This document shows positions 1 through 5,660 of a stretch of DNA of 11,616 nt, piece after piece. The DNA comes from a bacterium (GTDB lineage Bacteria; Bdellovibrionota; FAC87; UBA2466). How positions within the stretch are numbered: the stretch's first letter is position 1; each line of letters opens with the position of its first letter. The DNA lies in the NCBI GenBank assembly GCA_022842225.1, contig JALHPX010000050.1, positions 1 to 11,616 on the forward strand, written 5' to 3'. A model generated the notes under the pieces. The model ran no database searches. It was not told the DNA's origin and saw nothing but the letters and a program-made list of their open reading frames with translations. Both the position numbers and the translations under genes were made by a program.

Positions 1-24
1 GCTCCGCGCACGTACGCGTGCGAA

Positions 25-52
25 CTCGTAATGAGCACGAAGCAATTACGAG
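25..52. other. Inverted repeat (hairpin), left edge
   Basis: CTCGTAAT (25-32) and ATTACGAG (45-52) are perfect 8-base inverted arms around a 12-base loop. A second, smaller inverted pair, CGCACG/CGTGCG (7-12 and 17-22), lies just upstream with a TACG loop. A short T run (60-64) follows seven bases after the second hairpin on the plus strand, so it could be the weak terminator of a plus-strand gene outside the window. It could equally be part of a small structured RNA. The function is not resolved. Confidence 0.25.
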
Positions 53-93
53 GTCCCGATTTTTACAGAAGTAAATTAGAGAAAGAGCACAAG

Positions 94-114
94 TTCCACC
101 ACATTGTGGTGGAA
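94..114 (-). terminator. Likely terminator after rpmE2
   Basis: Arms TTCCACCAC and GTGGTGGAA form a perfect 9-bp stem around a 3-base loop. It starts 10 nt beyond the rpmE2 stop on the minus strand. On that strand the hairpin is followed by a pyrimidine-rich stretch (CTTGTGCTCTTTCTCT) and not by a clean T run, so intrinsic termination is plausible but weak. The near-perfect symmetry could also make it a protein-binding operator, but its position after a stop codon favours a transcription end or mRNA-stabilising role. Confidence 0.45.
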
Positions 115-124
115 GAGCGGCTGC

Positions 125-373
125 TTACTTAGACTTTCCAAACTTCTTCATGAACTTTTGGACGCGGCCGTCAGCATCGACCGAGCGCTTGATACCCGTG
201 TAGAACGGATGGGAAGCGCTGGAGATTTCGACTTTCGCTAGAGGGTATTCCTTACCGTCTTTCCATTTAATGGTGTAACGGGTTTGAATAGTGGAACGCG
301 TAAGAATCGCGAACTCGCTCGAGAGATCTTGAAATACGACTTCTCTGTAATCTGGATGAATTTCTTTTTTCAT
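125..373 (-). CDS. rpmE2: 50S ribosomal protein L31 type B
   Basis: An 82-residue L31 of the zinc-independent type B. It opens with the L31 signature MKKEIHPDYREVVFQD and has the conserved SHPFYTG segment near residues 54-60, followed by the basic C-terminal tail (KFMKKFGKSK). The zinc-binding type carries CxC and CxxC pairs around residue 16 and just before HPFFTG. This protein contains no cysteine at all. It would sit at the central protuberance of the large subunit, near the subunit bridge. The start is supported by AGGAAG four bases upstream of ATG. It lies 20 nt downstream of rpmG on the same strand, so the two are probably co-transcribed. In many bacteria type B L31 is induced under zinc starvation. 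Whether that applies here cannot be seen, because I recognise no Zur site. Confidence 0.95.
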   Translation of the reverse strand: MKKEIHPDYREVVFQDLSSEFAILTRSTIQTRYTIKWKDGKEYPLAKVEISSASHPFYTGIKRSVDADGRVQKFMKKFGKSK

Positions 374-393
374 AAAACTTCCTAATCCAAAAA

Positions 394-573
394 CTACTTA
401 ACTTCTTTATGGATCGTGTGCCGGCGCAGCGAAGGATTATACTTCTTAATCTCTAAGCGCTCGGGGTGCGTGTTTTTGTTTTTCTTGGTGGTGTAACGGG
501 ACGGGGTAGCTCCTGCTTTCCGCGCTTCCGTGCACTCCAAAGTAACTGTGATGCGATGTCCAGAACCTGCCAT
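394..573 (-). CDS. rpmG: 50S ribosomal protein L33
   Basis: A 59-residue protein with the L33 pattern: a beta-strand start (HRITVTLECTEARK), then RYTTKKNKNTHPERLEIKKYNPSLRRHTIHKEVK. The zinc form of L33 has CxxC at both CTEC and CPxC. Here only the first cysteine (Cys14 in LECTEA) remains; the partner is Ala17, and the second pair is replaced by NPSLRR. It is therefore a zinc-free type. ATG at 571-573 is preceded by AGAGGA about seven bases upstream. It is the first gene of the minus-strand pair rpmG-rpmE2 and is divergent from rpmB-rpsN. L33 binds near the E site of the large subunit. Confidence 0.93.
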   Translation of the reverse strand: MAGSGHRITVTLECTEARKAGATPSRYTTKKNKNTHPERLEIKKYNPSLRRHTIHKEVK

Positions 574-605
574 TAGCGTATCCTCTAGAAAACTTTAGGG
601 TGTCA

Positions 606-635
606 TAAATACCCAGAACAGGCACAGCTTGGCAA
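606..635 (-). promoter_or_regulatory. Candidate sigma70-type promoter for rpmG-rpmE2
   Basis: On the minus strand TTGCCA (630-635, five of six matches to TTGACA) is followed after 18 bases by TATTTA (606-611). Transcription would start near 600, leaving a short leader before the rpmG ATG at 573. The -10 match is only moderate. This is a motif reading, not a demonstrated promoter. Confidence 0.35.
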
Positions 636-674
636 CCTCGATTTATAGGGGGAAAAGCCTGTGTACGCAGATAG

Positions 675-729
675 TTAAAGGATTGCCAAAGGTACCGACT
701 TGAGCTAAACCCAACAGTCTTAAAGGATT
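675..729 (+). repeat. 10-bp direct repeat in the divergent rpmG/rpmB intergenic region
   Basis: TTAAAGGATT occurs twice in the same orientation, at 675-684 and 720-729, with 45 bp between repeat starts (about four helical turns). Both copies lie between the divergent rpmG and rpmB starts; the downstream copy is just ahead of the rpmB ribosome-binding site. This may be an operator pair or chance. The 574-740 intergenic region holds no gene that I can see. Confidence 0.3.
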
Positions 730-740
730 TTAGGTGATTT

Positions 741-1079
741 ATGTCTTGGACATGTGAATTAACCGGTAAGGCCAAATTGAGCGGAAACAAGATTTCCCAC
801 TCGAATATTAAGACGAGAAAGTTCTCCTATCCGAACCTCTCCAAGCGGAAATGGTTCATCGAAGAGCTCTCCCGTTCTGTATCTATCCGCCTTTCATCGG
901 CTGGATTGAAGGTAATTAACGCCCGCGGCGGACTTGTCCGAGCTATCTTATTGGAAAAAGACGCAAATCTTTCCGATAAATTGATTCGCATTAAAAAGGA
1001 CTTGGTCGCGAAGCAGAAGCTGCCTATCGCAAAGAAAAAGGTAGCAGCACCAACCCCCGCTCCGGAAGCAGCGGTCTAA
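741..1079 (+). CDS. rpmB: 50S ribosomal protein L28, C-terminally extended
   Basis: A 112-residue L28. The family core is clear: CELTGK at 5-10, SGNKISHSNIKTRKFSYPNL (14-33), a beta region with SVSIRLSSAGLKVINARGG (46-64), then a helical end. The zinc form has CxxC in the first motif (CDVCGK-like) and another CxxC near the C terminus. Here only Cys5 remains and the partner is Thr8, so this is the zinc-free type. E. coli L28 has 78 residues. This one carries roughly 25-35 extra residues ending in a lysine-, alanine- and proline-rich tail (about 87-112). A start with TAGGTGA a few bases upstream of ATG is reasonable. It is followed after 21 nt by rpsN, so the two form an operon. Confidence 0.93.
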   Translation: MSWTCELTGKAKLSGNKISHSNIKTRKFSYPNLSKRKWFIEELSRSVSIRLSSAGLKVINARGGLVRAILLEKDANLSDKLIRIKKDLVAKQKLPIAKKKVAAPTPAPEAAV

Positions 1080-1100
1080 CGATTTTGGAGAAGTAAGAGA

Positions 1101-1406
1101 ATGGCTAAGAAAAGCTCAGTCTTGAAGAACAACCGACGGATCGAAATGTCCCTGCGCTCGCGCCCACTTCGTAATGAACTGCGCGTTAAAGCTCGGGATA
1201 CGAAGTTATCGCTGGAAGAGCGCATGGAAGCTCAAGCCAAGCTCGAGAAAATGCCTCGTGATACTTCTCACATCCGCGTTCGCAATCGTTGCGCACTGAC
1301 GGGTCGTCCTCGTGGATTTCTGCGGAAGTTCGGTCTTTGCCGGATTAAATTCCGCGAATTGGCAGCTGTGGGCGATGTCCCGGGCGTGACCAAGTCGTCC
1401 TGGTAG
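1101..1406 (+). CDS. rpsN: 30S ribosomal protein S14, long zinc-free type
   Basis: A 101-residue S14, the same length as E. coli S14, with MAKKSSVLKNNRR at the N terminus, the MPRDTS segment (51-56), and the C-terminal core RNRCALTGRPRGFLRKFGL, RIKFRELA and a final KSSW. Zinc S14 is short (about 61 residues) and has CxxC...CxxC in this core. Here the first cysteine of each pair survives (Cys64, Cys80), while the second positions are Thr67 and Lys83, so a zinc ribbon cannot form. S14 binds 16S rRNA in the head of the small subunit. The ATG is preceded by GGAGAAG about ten bases upstream. It is the second gene of the rpmB-rpsN operon and is closed by a strong terminator. Confidence 0.95.
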   Translation: MAKKSSVLKNNRRIEMSLRSRPLRNELRVKARDTKLSLEERMEAQAKLEKMPRDTSHIRVRNRCALTGRPRGFLRKFGLCRIKFRELAAVGDVPGVTKSSW

Positions 1407-1431
1407 ATTTTTAGGTTTTATCGATTTAATG

Positions 1432-1463
1432 GCCTCGGTCTTAAAAGACCGGGGCTTTTTTTT
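1432..1463 (+). terminator. Rho-independent terminator after rpsN
   Basis: GCCTCGGTC and GACCGGGGC pair as a 9-bp stem with one G-U pair, and the stem can extend into the A/T loop. It is followed directly by eight T residues (1456-1463). It begins 26 nt after the rpsN stop. On the opposite strand it lies just after the kdsB stop (1469-1471). It lacks a T run on that side, so it would stop minus-strand transcripts only weakly. Confidence 0.9.
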
Positions 1464-1468
1464 GGTCT

Positions 1469-2206
1469 TTAGCCGTCGGCTAGAACGGCTTCCATTCGCT
1501 GTAGATCTTCAGGGGTATCGATTCCAAACGAAGTGGAATGTACCTTCGCTAACCCAATCTCAATTCCATTTTCTAAAGCGCGCAGCTGCTCCAGCGATTC
1601 GGCCATTTCCAAAGCACTCGGCGGCAAGAGCGAGAGGCGCTTGAGCGTTTGTGCGCGGTAGGCATAAATCCCCACATGCCGAAAACTGATTAGGTCCTTA
1701 GGATTTTCTGGAGGCGTTTGTCGACTATAAGGGATGGGGAAACGCGTGAAATACAGCGCACGGCCTTTGGCATCTGCTATGGCCTTCACCACATTGCGGT
1801 TCTCTAGCTCCGCCGAATTCACCAGCGGGGTGATGGCGGAGGACATCTCGTAGCCGCCCTGCTCTACCAGCTTGAGCGTCTCCTCGATAACCGCGGCTTC
1901 AATCAGGGGCTCGTCGCCTTGCACATTGATGAAGATTTCAGCTGGAATGCTCTCGGCCACTTCGGCCAGACGCTCGGTGCCACTGCGATGCTCGGGCCGG
2001 GTCATGATGACTTTGCCGCCGAAGGATTCCACACAGGCTGAAATGCGCGAATCGTCGGTAGCCACCCAAACGCCGTCGAGGCCTTTGGCAAAAAGTGTGC
2101 GCTCGTAAACCCATTGGATGATGGGTTTACCGCGCAGAAGTTTGAGAGGTTTGCCTGGGAAACGGCTTGCTGCAAAGCGTGCGGGGATAACCGCTACGGC
2201 TTTCAT
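1469..2206 (-). CDS. kdsB: 3-deoxy-manno-octulosonate cytidylyltransferase (CMP-KDO synthetase)
   Basis: A 245-residue cytoplasmic enzyme that activates KDO with CTP to CMP-KDO, the donor for the lipid A-linked inner core; the E. coli enzyme is of similar length. The order of motifs fits the family: the nucleotide-binding PARFAASRFPGKPL at 8-21, VATDDSRI (48-55), RPEHRSGTERLAE (70-82), the metal-binding NVQGDEP (94-100), RHVGIYAY (176-183), ESLEQLRALENG (203-214) and GIDTPEDL (228-235). Its ATG overlaps the kdsA stop in an ATGA arrangement, which predicts translational coupling. It is the last gene of the minus-strand unit; the hairpin at 1432-1463 lies just beyond it. The product of KdsA and KdsC is its substrate. 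Confidence 0.96.
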   Translation of the reverse strand: MKAVAVIPARFAASRFPGKPLKLLRGKPIIQWVYERTLFAKGLDGVWVATDDSRISACVESFGGKVIMTRPEHRSGTERLAEVAESIPAEIFINVQGDEPLIEAAVIEETLKLVEQGGYEMSSAITPLVNSAELENRNVVKAIADAKGRALYFTRFPIPYSRQTPPENPKDLISFRHVGIYAYRAQTLKRLSLLPPSALEMAESLEQLRALENGIEIGLAKVHSTSFGIDTPEDLQRMEAVLADG

Positions 2207-3063
2207 AACAGCGACCTGGATTCAGGCAGCAGCTTGGGCATATCCGAAACCACACGCCGAATTTCCAAAAGCTGACGAATGAAGGTGCCTATGTGCTCTA
2301 AGAAAAACGCATTGGGCCCGTCGCTCTTAGCGACAGCCGGATTGGGGTGGCATTCTAAGAACACCCCATCCGCGCCAGCGGCAATGGCCGCTCGGGCTAG
2401 GACTTCGATGTGTTGGCGCTTGCCGCCAGTAGATTTGCCGCCGACTCCGGCGCCTGGGGATTGTACCGAGTGCGTCGCATCGAAGATCGTCGGTACACCG
2501 AACTGCTTCATCTGTTGAAAGCTCGTCATATCGACGATGAGCGTGTTGTAACCGAACGAAACTCCTCGCTCGGTGAGGAATAAGAACTCAGAAATGGGAA
2601 CGCTCGATTGGTGCTTCGTCAGCACGGACTGGACTTTCTCGACGATATTCTTGGTATCGCCGGGCGCCAGGAACTGGCCTTTTTTTACGGCAAGCCGGCG
2701 ACCAAAGCGCAGCGCGGCTTCGGCACCTGCCGCAATCATGTCAGTTTGGCGGCAGAGGAAAGCCGGGATCTGTAAAAAATCCACGACTTCGGCGATAGGC
2801 GCCGCTTGCTCCGGCGTATGGAAATCCGTGAGCGTTTTTAAATCAGTATCGGCCTTTACCTTCGACAGAATCCGTAACCCTTCGGCAAGACCTGGGCCGC
2901 GAAAGCCTTCAATCGACGTGCGATTGGCTTTGTCAAAAGAGGATTTGAAGTAAAAATCGACGGGTAAACCCGCCAGCTGGCGCTTTAATTCCTGCGCCGT
3001 TTCGAGGATAAGGCCCTCGTCTTCAATGACACAGGGACCTGCGATAACCGGAAAAGGCTTCAT
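2203..3063 (-). CDS. kdsA: 3-deoxy-8-phosphooctulonate synthase (KDO-8-P synthase), metal-dependent class
   Basis: Condenses PEP with D-arabinose 5-phosphate to KDO 8-phosphate; cytoplasmic TIM-barrel enzyme. From the chosen ATG the product has 286 residues, close to the usual ~280. Visible motifs are IAGPCVIE (7-14), KSSFDKANRTS (40-50), QIPAFLCRQTD (98-108), KKGQFLAP (127-134), TERGVSFGYN (164-173), DATHSVQSPG (195-204) and FLECHPNP (235-242). Cys11, His198, Glu237 and Asp248 line up with the four metal ligands known from the Aquifex aeolicus enzyme. The E. coli-type metal-independent class has Asn in place of the Cys. The frame is open 32 codons further upstream, but the family N terminus starts at the chosen Met, which lies 13 nt after the upstream stop. 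The Shine-Dalgarno is weak (TAGTAGG overlapping that stop), so coupling to the upstream gene is likely. Confidence 0.95.
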   Translation of the reverse strand: MKPFPVIAGPCVIEDEGLILETAQELKRQLAGLPVDFYFKSSFDKANRTSIEGFRGPGLAEGLRILSKVKADTDLKTLTDFHTPEQAAPIAEVVDFLQIPAFLCRQTDMIAAGAEAALRFGRRLAVKKGQFLAPGDTKNIVEKVQSVLTKHQSSVPISEFLFLTERGVSFGYNTLIVDMTSFQQMKQFGVPTIFDATHSVQSPGAGVGGKSTGGKRQHIEVLARAAIAAGADGVFLECHPNPAVAKSDGPNAFFLEHIGTFIRQLLEIRRVVSDMPKLLPESRSLL

Positions 3064-3076
3064 GCACGAGAACCTA

Positions 3077-4990
3077 CTACGGCCCTGTTCGAACAGGCAA
3101 CCCGACGCGGGCATCACCGCCATAGGTGCTAGCCGGCATAACCCAGGCGATACCGCCATCTTCTTCTGCCGTCAGGAAAATGCTGGGGCCACCCTGGAGG
3201 TACGTTGCCAGCGTGGCGTCTGGCTTCACTTCTTGAATGAAGTTCCAACCCCCGTTGGCAAACAGCGGGAAATCTAAAGCGGTTGAGTCAGGAATCAGCG
3301 AGTACAAAACATCCGAATCGTGGGTGAAGGGAACAGCAAATCCGTCAGCCAAGGCTTGCGGCGAAAAAACATCCAAGCCGGTTTCCGTTCCGGTTAAGGA
3401 ATTTTCCTGCACAGTCAGGAGCACACTGACAAAACGATCTGCGGGTGGGATATGGCCACGCAAAGTGCGGACAGTCCGTAGGAACTGCACCATCGCTTGT
3501 GCTGGGATCTTGTGCTCCAACCCAAAATTGGCTACGCGGACCCATTCGAAAAAACGATAATTGCAATCCGCAATCGGATCGTTTTCTACGAGGGAATAGA
3601 TGTCTTGGATGTAGGTAACGAGATTCATCGGCTCTCTTTGTGTAAAGTGAGCAATCGATATCAAAACAGCCGAAGCGAGATAGACGTCTTCAGGGGCTAA
3701 AGCCCAAGCACTCGGCAAACGCTCCAAAGCACGACGTGCCAAAGGGAATTCAGAGACAGGCGAAAAACCTGCGCCACCAAGGCGCTTGGCATCCGCGTAG
3801 AGCAACAATAGCAAAACTTGCTGACTGAGTGGGTGTGCACGCACGTCGAGATTACGTTGTTCTTGATACAAAAGAGTCGAGGCCGAGAAATTAAATTCCT
3901 GAATCAAATCGGCTAAGCTCTTGCCCGTCATGCCTTGAAGGTAAACAAAATGTCCCATCGACTCAAAAGAGAGCGACTGCAAGACAGCGCGCGAATCTGC
4001 CGTCGAATCGGCGAGTTTCTTTAACGATTCGCCGATGTGTTTCGGATCAATAACCTTCAGCAAAACGCCTCGAGCAATTACCAAGAAACCCTTGCGACCC
4101 TCAGGGCCGTTGCCAAAAACGGAAACACTCTGTTTGCGAACTTGGGACAAGGTTGATAAATGCTCGGACATCACGCCCGGGCGATCCACCAAAGCCGAAA
4201 CGAGTTTAATCAGAAACCCCTTCTCAACTGGGCCGCCAAATTCCTTCTCCGCCCACTGGCGAACTTCCGCCAACTTGGCCGCGCTGACATCGTCCAAGTA
4301 CGGCGCGACTAGGGGATTGCGCGAGTCAGAGGTTACATCCGTCTCCAAGTACGCCGCATAGGCCCCTAATTCGGAGATAAAGCCAGCATAGATCGCTTCC
4401 GCGTTTTGCTTACGTTCGTCCGAAAGGGCTGCTGGATTGACCATGGCTAATTGCACCAACGCATAAATCGATTCGACAGCACGTGTTTCAATCCACTCGT
4501 TGATCTCTATTTCAAACGGTTCGTCGGGATGAATATCAGGCAGATGACGAGCGGGCGCTAACTCCGAAGAAATCTGGGAAACTTGGGCCAGTAGCACCGA
4601 GAGCGCCCGTAGGCGGCCGAGACGTTTATCAAGCATCGTTCTCTTGGCGTTGAGTTCCGCTATTTCTGTAGGGGTCGACATTCCAGTCGAGTGCGCGATC
4701 GACCGGAAGAAACTCACGCCGAAATAGTCATTGGCGTAGACACGGTTAGCCCAAGCATCTTTGATTTCTTCTGGAACGGCTTGGATTTGGGCTTCGGTAA
4801 ACTGAATGAGGCGGCCAATTTCGCGGTGGAGAGCGCCGCGAGTGACAATCGGATTGAGCTGCATGACCAGCTGGTTCTTGTCCGCATCGAGAATCAGATT
4901 TTCGCAAACGGTAATAGGATAAACCGCCGAAGCCACAGCACCGGAAAAATAGATCCCCACGGAAAACAATACGGCCAAAGAACGAAGCAT
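3077..4990 (-). CDS. Exported protein of unknown function embedded in the kds locus
   Basis: A 637-residue protein I do not recognise. The N terminus is a clear Sec signal peptide: basic MLR, a hydrophobic stretch to about residue 16, and a small-residue end (AVASA, cleavage likely after Ala22). There is no lipobox cysteine and no later strong membrane segment, so it is probably periplasmic or outer-membrane associated. The mature part looks mostly alpha-helical to about residue 530, with long amphipathic stretches (110-150, 165-215, 235-300, 385-460). A more beta- and glycine-rich C-terminal region follows (580-630). Only Cys29 and Cys476 are present. The ATG at 4988-4990 is preferred because AGGTG lies six bases upstream. 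A GTG nine bases earlier would overlap that site. A promoter-like sequence lies upstream. kdsA follows after 13 nt, so co-transcription is expected, but no function in KDO metabolism can be read from the sequence. Confidence 0.8.
   Translation of the reverse strand: MLRSLAVLFSVGIYFSGAVASAVYPITVCENLILDADKNQLVMQLNPIVTRGALHREIGRLIQFTEAQIQAVPEEIKDAWANRVYANDYFGVSFFRSIAHSTGMSTPTEIAELNAKRTMLDKRLGRLRALSVLLAQVSQISSELAPARHLPDIHPDEPFEIEINEWIETRAVESIYALVQLAMVNPAALSDERKQNAEAIYAGFISELGAYAAYLETDVTSDSRNPLVAPYLDDVSAAKLAEVRQWAEKEFGGPVEKGFLIKLVSALVDRPGVMSEHLSTLSQVRKQSVSVFGNGPEGRKGFLVIARGVLLKVIDPKHIGESLKKLADSTADSRAVLQSLSFESMGHFVYLQGMTGKSLADLIQEFNFSASTLLYQEQRNLDVRAHPLSQQVLLLLLYADAKRLGGAGFSPVSEFPLARRALERLPSAWALAPEDVYLASAVLISIAHFTQREPMNLVTYIQDIYSLVENDPIADCNYRFFEWVRVANFGLEHKIPAQAMVQFLRTVRTLRGHIPPADRFVSVLLTVQENSLTGTETGLDVFSPQALADGFAVPFTHDSDVLYSLIPDSTALDFPLFANGGWNFIQEVKPDATLATYLQGGPSIFLTAEEDGGIAWVMPASTYGGDARVGLPVRTGP
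3084..3097. repeat. 14-bp perfect palindrome just upstream of kdsA
   Basis: CCTGTTCGAACAGG is a perfect palindrome inside the last codons of the exported-protein gene, about 20 bp upstream of the kdsA start. In mRNA it could fold as a five-pair hairpin with a TCGA loop near the kdsA ribosome-binding region. It could also be a DNA-binding site or chance. It is not a standard LexA box: the CTGT/ACAG half-sites are separated by 4 bases, not 8. Confidence 0.3.
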
Positions 4991-5040
4991 CAATCGCACC
5001 TATTAGATAAGGAACAGCAGACATTGGTTTAAGACGCGGG

Positions 5041-5068
5041 AATCTAGCACTTCTACGCTGGGCGTCAA
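5041..5068 (-). promoter_or_regulatory. Predicted sigma70-type promoter for the exported protein-kdsA-kdsB unit
   Basis: On the minus strand TTGACG (5063-5068, five of six consensus positions) is followed after 16 bases by TAGATT (5041-5046, four of six). Transcription would start near 5034, about 44 nt ahead of the preferred ATG at 4990. This is the best promoter-like sequence I see in the 95-108 bp gap between kdsC and the exported-protein gene. Confidence 0.5.
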
Positions 5069-5093
5069 TTGGAATGGCGAGCTTAACTGAACG

Positions 5094-5660
5094 CTAAACT
5101 AGCTTCTGAGGAGCGCGTTTTTCTCTGTAAATCCAAACACTTTGAGACAACGGGATGTCGTGTTTGGCGCGGTAGACGAGTTCGCAGAACTCGCGGACGG
5201 CTCCACGACCGCCCGATTCGGACAATACCCACCGAGCACTGGTCTTCACTTCCGGGAAGGCGTCGCCCACGGCAACCGACAAACCTACCAGCGAAAAGCA
5301 GGGCAAATCATTCACGTCGTTGCCGACATAGGCCACATTGGCCGCGGGGATGTTCTTTTCTGCCAAAATCTCCACCAGCTTCTCGCCCTTAGACTCAATC
5401 CCGGCGACACATTCGATTTTGAGTTTTTTCGCGCGGGCATAGACCACGGGATTGGTCTCCGTGGAGAGGATCATCACTCCCACTCCGGACTCGGTCAAAA
5501 GGCGCATGCCGTATCCGTCAGAACGGTTGCAGATCACCGACTCGACCCCGTCTTCGCGCACAATCACCTCATTGGTGGTGAAGACGCCATCAAAATCAAA
5601 CACAACATGGCGAAGATTCTTAAGATTGGAGAGAAGGTCTGGTGGAAGCAATCGACTCAT
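5094..5660 (-). CDS. kdsC: KdsC-like HAD phosphatase (KDO-8-phosphate phosphatase)
   Basis: A 188-residue HAD-superfamily phosphatase of the compact C0 type, the same length as E. coli KdsC. HAD motifs are all present: FDFDG at 21-25 (nucleophile Asp22, acid/base Asp24), LSTE at 65-68 (motif II), SKGEK at 90-94 (motif III lysine), and VGNDVND at 112-118 (motif IV). KdsC-type SDGYGMRLL (47-55) and the substrate-side GGRGAVREFCEL (150-161) also match. Expected reaction: KDO 8-phosphate to KDO plus phosphate, between KdsA and KdsB. The ILSTETNPVVYARAKKL segment resembles the phosphatase domain fused to sialic-acid cytidylyltransferases more than the ITGR of E. coli KdsC, so a nonulosonate phosphatase is an alternative. 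The nearby kdsA and kdsB favour KdsC. The start overlaps the upstream membrane-protein gene by 41 nt and has no good Shine-Dalgarno. Confidence 0.8.
   Translation of the reverse strand: MSRLLPPDLLSNLKNLRHVVFDFDGVFTTNEVIVREDGVESVICNRSDGYGMRLLTESGVGVMILSTETNPVVYARAKKLKIECVAGIESKGEKLVEILAEKNIPAANVAYVGNDVNDLPCFSLVGLSVAVGDAFPEVKTSARWVLSESGGRGAVREFCELVYRAKHDIPLSQSVWIYREKRAPQKLV

Noticed and set aside
1..60. tRNA or tmRNA fragment at the left edge
   Set aside because: No T-arm consensus, anticodon arm or CCA-end context could be found on either strand.
683..711. Plus-strand promoter for rpmB (TTGCCA, 17 bp, TAAACC)
   Set aside because: The -35 is good but the -10 matches only three of six positions; too weak to annotate.
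574..740. Zur operator in the rpmG/rpmB intergenic region
   Set aside because: No palindrome resembling known Zur boxes (GTAATGTTATAACATTAC-like or TGATAATCATTATCA-like) is visible. The zinc-regulation idea therefore stays an inference from gene content.
446..790. Minus-strand reading frame of 114 codons across rpmG and the rpmB 5' end
   Set aside because: It overlaps rpmG in another frame and crosses the divergent promoters. Its translation resembles no protein family, and L33 is unmistakable in the correct frame.
3064..3159. In-frame N-terminal extension of kdsA by 32 codons
   Set aside because: It overlaps the end of the upstream gene, and its residues do not resemble any KdsA N terminus. 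The family start (MKPFPVIAGPC) lies at 3063 and puts the metal ligand at Cys11, as in Aquifex.
4991..4999. GTG start nine bases upstream for the exported protein
   Set aside because: The AGGTG that would serve as ribosome-binding site for ATG 4990 overlaps this GTG, and the signal peptide is complete from the ATG.
5080..5100. Hairpin at the end of kdsC as terminator
   Set aside because: An 8-bp stem is possible but contains two G-U pairs, overlaps the stop codon and has no T run.
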